From: Anoplolepis gracilipes
Lineage: Eukaryota > Arthropoda > Insecta > Hymenoptera > Formicidae
Reading direction: 5' to 3'
Assembly (NCBI RefSeq): GCF_047496725.1
Contig: NC_132985.1
Span: forward strand, 7,023,001 to 7,087,000
DNA length: 64,000 nucleotides
The notes beneath the pieces were generated by a model. The model was not told where the DNA came from. It ran no database searches and saw nothing but the letters and a program-made list of their open reading frames with translations. Within the stretch, counting starts at the first letter, position 1. The number at the start of each line of letters is the position of its first letter. Shown here piece after piece: positions 12,250-23,229 of the stretch. Position numbers and translations under genes: made by a program.

Positions 12250-12670
12250 TTACGATAACTATCCGTATCCAGTACGGATTTCTTCGTTCTGGTAATATGT
12301 GAATCCGGTTACAATAAACTAGTTATGAGAGACCCACCAAACTCATTATTAGACGCCAGACCATTCGCTCTTTTTGCAATCGTAATACTTTATTACTCTG
12401 TGTAAAATGACATTAGACAAGAATCTGAGTAGCTTATGGTAAGAGCAGTTCCCCGGAAAGCAAAAGGTCTCAGGTTTGATTCCTGATTCAGCCGTTTGTA
12501 ATTTACATTATTTATCGAAAAAATAATGTTTACCAACAATCATTTTTCAGATTGAAAGATGTTGTGAATGCCTTACGCAGAATACGACAGTCATTGCCAC
12601 GTATGGATGAGTGCTACAGTATGTCTGCGCCAGTATCATCTCCCGCTACACTCTTGTTTCATTTCCTGAT
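12250..12670 (+). repeat. tRNA-derived SINE-like repeat, unit 2
   Basis: The head at 12423-12493 folds much like a tRNA: an A-box region TAGCTTATGGTAAGAGC, a T arm with stem TCAGG/CCTGA around the B box GGTTTGATTCC, a five-base variable loop, and five of seven acceptor pairs. The anticodon arm is damaged: two mismatches, C instead of T at position 33, and GGA in the anticodon position. It is therefore not a working tRNA gene. The body after it (to about 12670) is shared with 23933-24105 and, weakly, 4862-5030. Confidence 0.65.
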
Positions 12671-14565
12671 TTTCCTATATGATACACAATCATTATAATA
12701 ATAAGTCACTTTTATATATAGACGCACTCACAATTATGATATCTCTTAGTATTTAAGAAACGTTTGAATAGTGCATGTGCAACCAAGACGTGTTCGTATA
12801 CATACAGTAATCCTGACAAGAAGAAATAAATCTTGCAAACAATCGCTTTTGAAAAGAAAGATCACTTTGAACAATCGTTCATTTGTAAAAAGGTATTATT
12901 GACAATAATTGCATAAATTTTTTATAAATTCTGGTTTCTTCAAATAAATTTCTACATTTTTATAAAAATAGATTATTCGTTAGGTTAATTTTTAATCAAA
13001 TAATAATGCCAAATTTTCATTTTATTTATTTATTATTAAAGATATTAAAAGATTATTTGTTAAATCATTTTATAATAAAAGTATATAGCATAAGTATTAT
13101 TTATTACAAGAATTTTTAATGTTTAAACCCTCATCAAGTCAATGAAATAATGCTGTGAAATTAAAATTTTATTTTACTAAAATCGATTTATAAATAATTA
13201 TTTATAATAGAATATTTTATTTTTAAAGATCACATTGGCAGACTTTTGTCAAAATGTAATATTAACAATTGCGTAAATTATTTTTAAATTCAAAATTTTT
13301 CAATTGAACTTGCACATTTTCATAATAATACATAGATTATTTAATAAGTCAATTTTTAATAAAAGTATAATGCAAAATTATTATTTTATTCATTTGTTAT
13401 TAAGAAATTATTTGTTAAGTCATTTTTTGATAGAAAGTATAATGCATAAGTATTATTTATTACAAGAGTTATTAAGTTCTAATCTTCAAATACCTTTATC
13501 AAGTCAATCAAATATGATAATGTAAAATTAAAATTTATTAAAGAAAATCAATTTATAAAAAAAGTTATATGGAATATTTTCTATGCATGTACTAGTGAGG
13601 CACTTCTCTTAATCAGGGCAGAGAGAAAAAAACCTAATAAAACTCAACAGCCATGATTTCTCTAGCAAGTTCAATGTCCAATATATTAATTTTTTCCTAT
13701 TCGATTAACTCTTTTCTCATAAATTTTGTAAAAAACTTATAATTTAAACAAAAATAAATATTTTTGGAATATTTTGCATTTTTTATGATTTTAATCAAAT
13801 TTTATAATTGTAATGAACATAATAAAATGCTTATTTTTTATCCTGACAGAACTTACGATGATATTCGCAGAAATAATTGCTACAGTCCTCATTGCTTCCA
13901 TCATTATATATACTTATTATAAGTATGTGTTGTTCAATTACTGGCGCAAAAAAGGTGTTTTTTATGTAGAGCCTGTTGTGCCAACTGGTAATATCGGATC
14001 CTTAGTGACTAACAAAGTATCAGTAGGTGAGTATCTTTTCCCATACTATAATAAATTTATTTATAAGTGCAATCTTTTTACTCTCTTTGCCCTTTTCTTT
14101 TCTTTTATTGAGACGAGAAATAGTGGAATTGATTCAACAAATTTTCTTAACAGGCGAGTTTTTTTGCGACCTCTACATAAAATATAAAAATCATTGTGCC
14201 TTTGGAATATATACATTTTTCAAACCAAATCTGATAATCACCGATCCTGATCTTATTCGGGTAGTGCTGACAAAGGAATTCAAACATTTTCATGATCGCG
14301 GATTTTTCTGCAACGAGAAGGTTGATCCATTGACCAGTAATTTGTTTCTATTGCCCGGAAAGAAGTGGCGGAAATTGCGCGTCAAAATGACACCCACCTT
14401 CACTTCGAGAAAAATAAAACAGATGTTTGCGATTCTGAAGATGTGCGGCGAAGAATTGGTAAACAGCCTAGAAAGCGTGGCTCAAACGGGAGATTGCATC
14501 GAGATTAATGATTGGTTTGGAAGGTAAGATTTAAAATGTCTCTTTATATATATGTATACAAGGTG

Positions 14566-14890
14566 CGCCGCTAGAATTCGGACAAAATTCTCGCTATATT
14601 ATAATTCCGCCGGATACGCTACGTGGCATTAACGTAGACACATATGTGAGTAAAAAGTTTGTAAATAAAAATAACGGAACATGTGTTGCATAGTGCAGAA
14701 TATAATTAAAAAACAGCGATAATCGAAAGTCTACGCGCCGGACGGATGTTCCTTGAAAAAATTAATTTTTCGGATACATCTGATCAATAGTTACGACATT
14801 GTACAAAAGTATACGGCTTCAGAGAAGTCTGAAGAAGAATCCGTCACCTCAGCAAAAAAGATACATAAGCGGCAGAGAAGTTCGATTATC
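14566..14890 (+). mobile_element. Decayed DNA-transposon fragment in intron 2 of P450 copy 2
   Basis: The segment begins abruptly after a TA-rich stretch with CAAGGTGCGCCGCTAGAATT and is much richer in G+C than the surrounding intron. It holds short remains of possible coding sequence (a Glu/Lys/Ser-rich frame near 14815-14880) but no long frame, and no matching inverted end is found before exon 3. It looks like a truncated Tc1/mariner-type 5' end, but the family is a guess. Confidence 0.4.
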
Positions 14891-14989
14891 TTATTTTAAT
14901 ACTTTTTAGCACATAATAATAATCATAAAGAGAGTACATGGTTGTTTCTTTAAAAAAAATTGAAAAATTAATATTACGAGATATTTCGT

Positions 14990-15262
14990 ATTTGATGTCA
15001 AAATATTGAAACTTTTAAGCCTCATAATTCGAAAAATACTTAATGAAAAAATATTTTATTATAGTGTTTTGGAAAGCTCTCGAGATAAACTACAAAAATA
15101 TACAAAAATATATAGGATGTCTCATTTAAAAAATTAAAGGTGACCTTCAAACGACTATCCAAGGTCAAACCAATAGCACCATTTTATGGCCCCCTCGAAA
15201 CCATACAACTTTTGTCTGAAAAATTTTTTTCTAATACCCCATTCTTTCGAGATATTGTACCG
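14990..15262. repeat. Two dispersed-repeat fragments
   Basis: About 14995-15095 (ATAATTCGAAAAATACTTAA, then TTTTATTATAGTGTTTTGG) is the inverted match of the centre of the foldback element at 45600-45710. About 15113-15262 matches the repeat at 1330-1484. Both lie in intron 2 of P450 copy 2. Confidence 0.6.
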
Positions 15263-15289
15263 TCCCGGTACTTTTTGTACACTCTGCAT

Positions 15290-15294
15290 ATATA

Positions 15295-15366
<72 letters not shown>
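15290..15366. repeat. (TA)n microsatellite
   Basis: About 75 bases of nearly pure TA repeat in intron 2 of P450 copy 2, with one TATGTATA interruption. Confidence 0.95.
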
Positions 15367-16920
15367 CATGTATATATAAAAAAAAATTTTTTAATAATCA
15401 TAACTATCATAACTTGTGAAAATTTAAGGAAAATAAATTTGTAGGTTTACAACAGATATAATTATGTCAACAGCTTTTGGAGTCAAGTCCAATTGCATAG
15501 AAGAAGGCAACAATGAGTTTCGCTATTGGGGAAAAAAAATTTTTGAAAATCATCCCTTTTGGATCGCTTTAAATGCGTTCACGCCTCAGATACTGAATTT
15601 TTTTTCTATCCCTGTGAATGATCGAGGCGTCATCAAATTTTTTACGAAAACATTTCGGGACAATGTGGAATATAGACAAAGGCATAACATCGACAAGCAT
15701 GATTTTATGAATTTACTCATACAACTAATAGAAAAGGGCTATGTTGAGCCCGATGATGTCAAAGATATCGACAAATTTTGTAAATATATAACTATATACT
15801 ATGTTTTTAATTAATAATTCTTATTTTTCTATCGCGCTTAACGTGTTTTTGAAATAAATTTTATTTTTGAAAATATTACATATTTCTACGTACATATTCC
15901 TTATTTTACTTAAATTTAACCAATGATACGTATCTATTGACCAATCCTAAGAGAATCGAGATTATAGTATAAAATAATTTATTTGTGTACAGCATCCACT
16001 AACATAAATAAGCTCACTTTGTTAGAAGCGGTTGCGCAAGCTTTTGTCTTTTTCGCCGCTGGCTTCGAAACTTCTTCGACCACAGCAACGTTTTGTTTAT
16101 ACGAATTAGCCCAACAACAGGACTTGCAAGATAAACTTCGCAATGAAATTGACGAAATATTAAAAAAGCATGGCGAACTGACGTACAATGCTATAAACGA
16201 AATGACATATCTTCACAAAGTTATGAACGGCAAGTTTATTGTCTGTATAATAAAATCGGGAGCAAATTATATTCTTATTAATCTTTCAGATTAAGTTCTC
16301 TTTACAACCAAATTAAAAATTCTACTTATAACCAAGAATTTATACACATCTTGATGTTTTATAACTTATATATTATATTTAAATATACATGTATTACACA
16401 CAATAGTATCCGAATATATATTTCAGAGTATTATTTCTACACTTTTTTTTATACATTGCAGAAACTATGAGGAAATATCCACCTATACCTATTTTAAATC
16501 GCATCTGTACAGAGGAAATAAATCTTCCAACAACAAATATCCACGTGCCAAAAGGGATGAAAATCAGTATACCGATACTTGGATTACATCGAGATCCATC
16601 GATATATCCAGATCCGGATAAATTTGATCCTGAACGATTTGACGAAGATAAGGTAGCAGCCAGACATATGCATATTTGCCATTTGGAGAAGGACCACGAA
16701 TTTGTATCGGTGAGGATAAGTAAACTTTGTTGTATCTAATTTGTAAAAAATCTGTTGATATTTGTTTTTTACAAATTTCATTTTTTTATTTTTATACTGT
16801 ATATTGTTTATAGTAATTTTTATTAAATTAGTAGTAAGAGAAACATTAATTAATATTTATATTTCAAAATTTGTAACATAAAAGATTAAATATTTTATTT
16901 ATATTTTATTTATAGTATTG

Positions 16921-16947
16921 TGTATATATATATATATATGTATATAC

Positions 16948-16983
<36 letters not shown>

Positions 16984-17000
16984 GTATATACATATTGTTT
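16921..17000. repeat. (TA)n / TATGTATACATA microsatellite
   Basis: TA repeat with palindromic TGTATACA interruptions in intron 5 of P450 copy 2. Shorter versions lie at the same place in copy 1 (about 9035-9058) and copy 3 (about 28192-28220), so the repeat is older than the duplications and has changed length since. Confidence 0.85.
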
Positions 17001-17394
17001 TAAAAATATTAAAATTTTTTTAATATATTTTTTCTTGTAATTAAGAATTCTTTGTAAAGTTGACAGTAAATGAATTAACTGCCATTATCTTATTAATAAC
17101 AAAAATAAAGTCTTATTATTTTATCATAAAATTTTACTGTCATTATTAATTATTACAATTATAATAATTTTCAGGTTCGAGATTTGGATATGTACAAACT
17201 AAGGTTGGACTTGTGAGTCTTCTATCGCGATTCAAGTTCAAACTTCACCCTCGAACTACGGTTCCGATAATTTTCGATCAAAAAAATATTTTACTTGCGG
17301 TCAGGGATGGTGTATATCTTACTATAGAGCCGCGATAAGAAAATAATAAATATTTTTGAATATTTCAGTTTATTTATCTGAAAAATATCACATA

Positions 17395-17890
17395 TTAAAC
17401 TTACAATTTTGCTGTTTGTGTTACATTTTACTGATTTATATTATATGTTATTCTTATTATTTGTATTATCGTTGGAAAATGTTGAGTAACTTTTTTGAGT
17501 AACTTTTAGTTTTAGAAAAACAATTATAGCATAATTTTGTATAATTATGTCTAAATAGATATATATTTAAATAAATGTAAGTTTTTTCTATTTTTTAACT
17601 TTGAGTTATTCATGTGTAATTTCAATGTACATTTTTATGTCAGTGTGAAAATTAAATTCTGTCAAAACCTCTATAACTCGAAGATTTGGTAACTCGAAAT
17701 ATTTATTAACTAGAATTATTTTCTATTCCTTTAAGATTTAAATTATCGAGATTCAAATATATTGAAATAAATATATTAAAATAAAAAGTATATTAATTAA
17801 AAATATCCAAAAAAAAGTGCATATAAAATTTATTTAAATCTTACATTCTTATATTTGTAATAACAACATGTATGTATTATTAAAAATTAA
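17395..17890 (+). repeat. P450 3'-flank repeat, copy d (shortened)
   Basis: It starts with aaacttacaattttgctgtttg and follows the same order of blocks as the other 3' flanks, down to CTTATATTTGTAATAACAACAT at about 17850. The later GATTGATCAATTTCTCC part of copies b and c is missing. Confidence 0.65.
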
Positions 17891-18250
17891 ATGCAGAGAA
17901 TGATATCCCAGTCAGAAATGAAAAGTCAAAAAGATATCGAATCGATGTCGATACTCTCAGAATTCATCAAAATATCATGGCGGCTATATTCGGTTGGCGT
18001 TCAAATAATACTAATATCGATTCGACATCGAATTAGTATCAGTTTTCTCAGGTGCTATTCACTGCATGCTTATTAATAATCTATTAATGTGGATAACGGG
18101 AATATATCTTTTGATTACATTTGTTATATTTAATAATTTTGTTTTTGTGTTTGTCAATAAATTTTAATTTTGATTTCTTATATAATTAATAATTACTATT
18201 TAAGTCACGCGGGATAACCATAATATTATTAGTAAAAATATTTACCGAAC

Positions 18251-18257
<7 letters not shown>

Positions 18258-18302
<45 letters not shown>
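18258..18302. repeat. (TA)n microsatellite
   Basis: About 45 bases of TA repeat shortly before the left end of the PIF/Harbinger element. Confidence 0.95.
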
Positions 18303-18304
<2 letters not shown>

Positions 18305-18540
18305 ACATGGATATATGGACTATTTACGAACGACAGCGCTATAACACATACTTATATTGGGCGCATTCAGCGCACAAAACAGTTGCGGATTTACGCGCTG
18401 AATGGTCTATGATCTGAAGCGCTCTCACAACATGTTGCGGTAGCGGACGCCATTTTTTCGAGCGAAAAATTTTATGCTACATTAACGCAACTGTTGGGTG
18501 CCCGTTGTTACATGTGACATCAAGTCATAATAGAGCAATG

Positions 18541-19961
18541 ATGGATACCTATTATGAAAATCTATATATTTATAATGGACTAACTTATAATATCGTGGAT
18601 TTGTTGGAGGTGCATAAAAAATTAAAAAATGGTATATAAAATTAAAGTATTATTTTAAATAAAGTAATTATATTAACTTTATTTTTAATAAAGTTATATA
18701 GTTATATAACCTTAAATAATAAATTTCACGTGTAATTTAATTGTGTATATCATACAAACGCACGAGTTTAAGGAATATTTATAAAAATAATTATATATTT
18801 CAGACCATATTTTTTTCCAAACTTATATGAAAAATAATATAAGCTGTTTGGAAGTTACCGGTTCCAATGATCTTTCAGCTCTGCCAGAAAGTGAACAAGC
18901 AAGCAGTGAGTAAAATATTTATGATATATTATTTTAAATTAAATTTAAATGATTAAAATAATTAAGTTTTGAATCACGCAATAAATTTAAACTGACATCA
19001 ATCATCCGCATCTTTTATGCGCACCCTTAAATATATATACAATAAATTAATTATTAATATTTGATTACACTTGTAGAATATGTTTTATTATGCAGATTCA
19101 ACAGAAGAAGACAATAAATATTCATGGACAATAAACAGAACAAAACTATTGTTAGAACTATACAAAGAAAAAAAAAATAAGTTTCGTGACCCCAAAAAGA
19201 AAAGAAACTTGTGGACTGAAATTCTAAGAGAAATGAGCAAAAATGGCTATACAAATTTGACGGAAGACGCACTAGATCGAAAATTGCGAAATCTGAAAAA
19301 AACTTTCAGGACAATTAAGGATAATAATCGAAAAAGTTCGACGGGACGAGGACGAATTTCATGGGAGTATTACGACACATTCGAAGATATATTTTCAGAT
19401 GATCGAACAATAAACTTTAGACCAACGATTTCTTCCATTAATTCTACTGCAGCTTCTACATCTCCATTATCATTATCTACATCAACAGAGTCTTCTGCAT
19501 TAACATCCACCACATCTGTGCCTTCGATGAATACTACTGTTACACTGCCTTTAAGAACACCATCTCCTGTATCGGCAAGGTATGTGTATAATTCAACACC
19601 GATAAGGACATCCACGGCTTCAGCACTGACGAGGACTTTGACAAATTCTTCATCAGATTCTTTCGATTCGTTTATTGAGAATCCATTCGACGAAAATATT
19701 AACTTTCCTTACAGTGTAGCAGCAGGACATTCCAGTGAATCTGAATCTGCTTTTGGATTTCTTCCGGCTTCTGAATCTACTTCAAAAACTCCACGAAAGA
19801 AAGTAACTCAAAAGGAGACATATGATTTGCGAAAAAAATTGTTTTCTGTGGAAAATGAACGAATCGAAATTCTAAAAGATTTAAAAAAAAGCATAGACGA
19901 CAATAACAAAATTCAGCAAGAAAGAAACGATCTTTTAAAAAAATTAATAGAAAAAATGTAA
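18541..19961 (+). CDS. Harbinger Myb/SANT-like DNA-binding protein
   Basis: In PIF/Harbinger elements this second protein binds the element ends and helps bring the transposase to the DNA in the nucleus. Exons 18541-18631, 18804-18905 and 19096-19961 join in frame to 352 residues; an in-frame ATG also sits at 18538. All introns are GT-AG. The Myb/SANT-like region covers about residues 70-155 (aromatic-rich: SWTINRTKLLLELYKEKK, LWTEILREM, ALDRKLRNLKKTFR, ISWEYYDTFEDIF). Then follow a Ser/Thr-rich linker and a charged C-terminal coiled-coil-like segment (about 310-352, rich in Lys/Glu/Leu). A shorter start at 19080 would lack the first two exons. It has no internal stop. Its 3' end faces that of the transposase. 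Confidence 0.8.
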
Positions 19962-20075
19962 AATTACCTAAGAGAAACAGAAAAATCAAAATAATGTTTA
20001 AAACATTTTTTTTTTATTAAACTCACTGCGCAATAGAAAAGCTGTGATATGTACCGCAAACGTACAAAGATAAAA

Positions 20076-20124
<49 letters not shown>
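20076..20124. repeat. (TA)n microsatellite
   Basis: About 48 bases of TA repeat between the two convergent transposon genes. Confidence 0.95.
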
Positions 20125-20125
<1 letters not shown>

Positions 20126-20241
20126 CTTATATTGACTAATATAATTAATGTTAAAAAATTTGAATTAATTTAAGAAATATTTATTAGAAAATAAGATTTT
20201 ATATTTAATAAAAATAAACAATTTATGTAGAAATTATTTGT

Positions 20242-21650
20242 TTACAAATTATTTACAATGGCATTCCTTCTTTCTATTGCTTGCTGCATTTGAGTTCTAT
20301 TCTGAACTGCATTTTGCTCATTAACTTCAATTGCAGAAGCATCATCATTGTCAATTAATTTTTCATTGTAGTCTTCTATTTCTCCATTGTCAATAATAAA
20401 GTTGTGTAGCATACATGTAGCTGCTATTATCGTATTTCCAAATTCTGCATTGGAAATGTCTAAATATTTCAGGCGTCTAAATTTGACTTTTAATAGTCCA
20501 AATGCTCGTTCGATGATTGAGCGAATGGAACTGAGTCTGTTGTTGTAACGAACATGAGCTACAGGAAGATGTCCATTATCTCGAAATGGAGTTATTAAAT
20601 TTAACATTAATGGATATGCGCAGTCTCCGATTAAATATTCTTCTCGAAGAAGTGGATTCTCTTGATCTGACAACATTTGAAAAAGTCTACTGTTTCTAAA
20701 CACACGTGCATCGTGCATGCGCCCTGGCATACCTATGAACACATCTATGAATCGCGCAGAATGATCACAAACCCCTGGAAGAAATTTTATTTTCAATTTA
20801 ATGATGTCTTTTAGTGGATTGCACAAAATTTTCAAATAATACCTTACCTTGTAATATTATGGAATGAAATTGTTTTCTATTAAAATAATCATTTGCATTT
20901 TGAATTGGCTGCTTTATTGGTATATGGCAGCCATCAATTGCTCCCACAACATTTTGAATGCCGCGTGAACGTTCTGCAAAAACCTGTAATATGTATATAA
21001 AGATTATAGAATACGTAAAAAAATTAAACTTATAAAACACACATTGAAATTCTCACCTGCGATGAAATAGCTTGACGTACAGCGTCTGGCCATTGAACAT
21101 ATTGTGGCATTAATTCTGCCAAAGCACATATTATTGATTTGAATATACCATGTCCTGTGCTTGTTGGTATATCAAACCGATCTCCAACTGCCAGGAAAGA
21201 TTCTGGCTTACTTAGTAACCAGATAGTAAATAATATTTTTTTATCCATGGAGATATTGGCATTTGACTTATCGCCTTGCATATGATTTCCAACTACATTC
21301 AACAATACCTGTTACAGATAAATATCTGTTAATGATGAATTTTTTTTCATATAAAATTACATATGTATATATTTCACAGTAAATTATAAATTTATTAAGA
21401 ATTTTGTACATACCTCAAAAGTTAATCGAGTCATTCGAAAATGCTCCTTGAATTGATCGTCTGTGTATGTCGGAACCGTCAATTCAAAATATTCTGCATT
21501 TCGCGCTTTTGCAGCTCGATGTTGTCTAGGGCGTATGCAATTCTCATCATTAGGTTGGATGAGATTATCGACAATATGTCGTACAATATTCATATTTAGC
21601 CCATCATCAGCCACAAATTGTAAAAATATATTTTCATGCATATCTGTCAC
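20242..21650 (-). CDS. PIF/Harbinger transposase (DDE_Tnp_4 type)
   Basis: Cuts and pastes the element. Exons, in transcript order: 21650-21414, 21308-21057, 20983-20848, 20774-20242. All introns are GT-AG and the parts join in frame to 385 residues. The catalytic triad is visible: Asp180 in GAIDGCHI, Asp259 in LIGDCAYP, Glu297 in IIERAFGLLK. The family hallmarks GRMHDARVFRNS (about 226-237) and MLHNFIIDNGE (C-terminal part) are also present. The N-terminal 150 residues carry the helix-turn-helix-like part (KILFTIWLLSKPESFLAVGDRF). The gene is unbroken, so the element may be active or recently active. The alternative of a domesticated host gene is unlikely because the inverted ends are still present. 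Confidence 0.9.
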
Positions 21651-21784
21651 TAAACTTTTATATGTCCTATCAGATGTAGTATTGAGCGCTCACTCAACAA
21701 AACATTCAGCGAAATTAAACGCTGAAAAATAGAGCGATGTCACAACTGTTTTGTGCGCTGAATGCGGCCATTGATTACTCCTTA

Positions 21785-22925
21785 CTCCTATTACTGTCTC
21801 GCTCGCTCCTATTGCTATCTCGCTCACTCTCATGCCGACTGCGTTGGTAATATTTTTTTTAGTTCTTTCAAGGCGACGCTCAAAATCGCGCATGAGTTCG
21901 CCGAAGACTTCAGCATCCCTTTAAACCCTTGCAACCCTCGCAACTGAAAGACGAGAGTACATTTCAAATGTGTAATGACAACGCAGCAAACATTACAAAG
22001 CTCCATTATGTTGCAGTTTTATTTTAAAATGTAATTCAATCGCGATCATTAAACAAGATTGTAGAGCCGTGAATAAATAATTAACGGGGTGTGTCTACTC
22101 AAATTTTGTAAAAAAAAAAATTTGATTTTTCAGATATTTTTGCTCAAAAATCTAGATAAAGAGAATATTTAAAAAATTTTTTGGTGCAATTTTCTAAAAT
22201 AAGTTTTTTTATTTTTTTAATGGTACGTTTTTTTATCACTAAAAATTACAACAAAGAGTACCGTATTTTTTTTAAGAATGGACATATTTTATAAATACCA
22301 GAGATAGCTCTATATTTATAAAATATTTTAAAGATATCATTTATAACTTGACTCTTATTGTTGACTGCTTACAATATGTATAAAAGAAAAATTATCAACG
22401 AGAAAATTTTTGAAAAAATTCTATGAAAATTCTTTAATTTTTTTTTATGTGTTAAAAGAAATCTCTGAGAAATCCAGGTTTTTTAAAAAAAAGTAGAGCT
22501 TTAATTAAATTTTTCGCTTTGGAAATTTAATCCTAGAAAAGTTTAAAGATAAAGCGAAGAGTATATATCGGAAAAGAATTATTTGCTACATCATGACAAT
22601 TATTCTGCTATCGACTCGCATGAAAGATAAATCACGATTGACTTTAGTTCAGCGATAATGATATTTACAGCATCATTAGTTTCTTTCTATGTTGTATGCA
22701 GTTTTATGCAATTATTCTATTTTAGTTATATGGTTGGTTGCCAAAATTGTACCACTTGCAGAGGTTTTAAAAAAAACGTATCCGCAGTAAATATTGTTGT
22801 ATAAAAACATTTCAAACAAATATAGAATATCACAAACGGATCATAGATTAATCAGTTTTTAATCCATTTTTATTAAGTTTGTATACGTTATAAAGAAAAA
22901 ATTGAAAACTGGTCCAAATTAAACA
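21785..22925. other. Intergenic DNA with a dispersed-repeat fragment
   Basis: About 22085-22530 begins with GGTGTGTCTACTCAAA and is rich in aaaaatt words. It resembles the family at 51180-51910 and 57690-58330 (GGTGTCTACTC start, TTATCACTAAAAATTACAA word). No gene is seen. Confidence 0.45.
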
Positions 22926-22929
22926 ACCT

Positions 22930-23220
22930 TACCCTACTATAAAATATATATGTATATTTCTTTTTTTTTCTATATTAAAAAATAATATATAAAGTTTTCT
23001 TGCAATCTACGCAAGAAATAAATAAAGTTCTTTTTCACGTTATCAATTATGTTTAGTGAATTGCAAAACTTCACGTTGTTGATGCATTTTCTGTCATTCG
23101 TTGGCTAATTATGTTGATAACTGATGTAATTACTATATAACTATTTAATATATAAAGTTTTCTTGCAAGAAAACATTATATATTATTTTTTGGTATAGAA
23201 AAAAATGAGAAATATACATA
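22930..23220. repeat. Hairpin-bounded segment, inverted relative to unit 1
   Basis: TATATGTATATTTCT...AAAAAATAATATATAAAG at the left and CATTATATATTATTTTTT...AGAAATATACATATAC at the right are inverted copies. They enclose about 150 bases that match unit 1 (4340-4505) only on the other strand. Confidence 0.65.
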
Positions 23221-23229
23221 TACATTTTA

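Larger units (their letters stand above)
13858..17338 (+). pseudogene. Cytochrome P450, CYP6-like, copy 2, frameshifted
   Basis: Exons match copies 1 and 3: 13858-14026, 14154-14523, 15445-15779, 15993-16229, 16462-16709, 17175-17338. Exons 1-4 have exactly the same lengths as in the other copies and are open. Exon 5 is 248 bases instead of 252. Where copy 3 reads CAGACATCCTTATGCAT, copy 2 reads CAGACATATGCAT (about 16661-16673). The 4-bp loss shifts the frame right before the heme loop, so the Cys ligand is not translated in frame and the product would be inactive. The exon sequence after the deletion still spells a good heme loop in the shifted frame, so the break looks recent. The GC donor of intron 4 (16230) is conserved. 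An assembly or allele error is the alternative. Confidence 0.85.
18355..21774. mobile_element. PIF/Harbinger DNA transposon, apparently complete
   Basis: Two divergent-family genes typical of PIF/Harbinger face each other: a Myb/SANT-like protein (+) and a DDE transposase (-). The ends are inverted copies: GCGCATTCAGCGCACAAAAC at 18361-18380, and the complement GTTTTGTGCGCTGAATGCG at about 21748-21766, on both sides followed inward by CAGTTG. Further CGCTGAA-type words recur inside both ends. TTA occurs at 18352-18354 and 21775-21777 and would fit the 3-bp TWA target duplication known for this superfamily. The outermost 8-10 bases of the two ends differ by an indel, so the exact boundaries are uncertain by a few bases. 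Confidence 0.88.

Noticed and set aside
12423..12493. Functional tRNA-Ser (GGA) gene
   Set aside because: The anticodon stem has two mismatches, position 33 is C instead of T, the acceptor has only five pairs, and the sequence recurs as part of a larger repeat. It is a SINE head.
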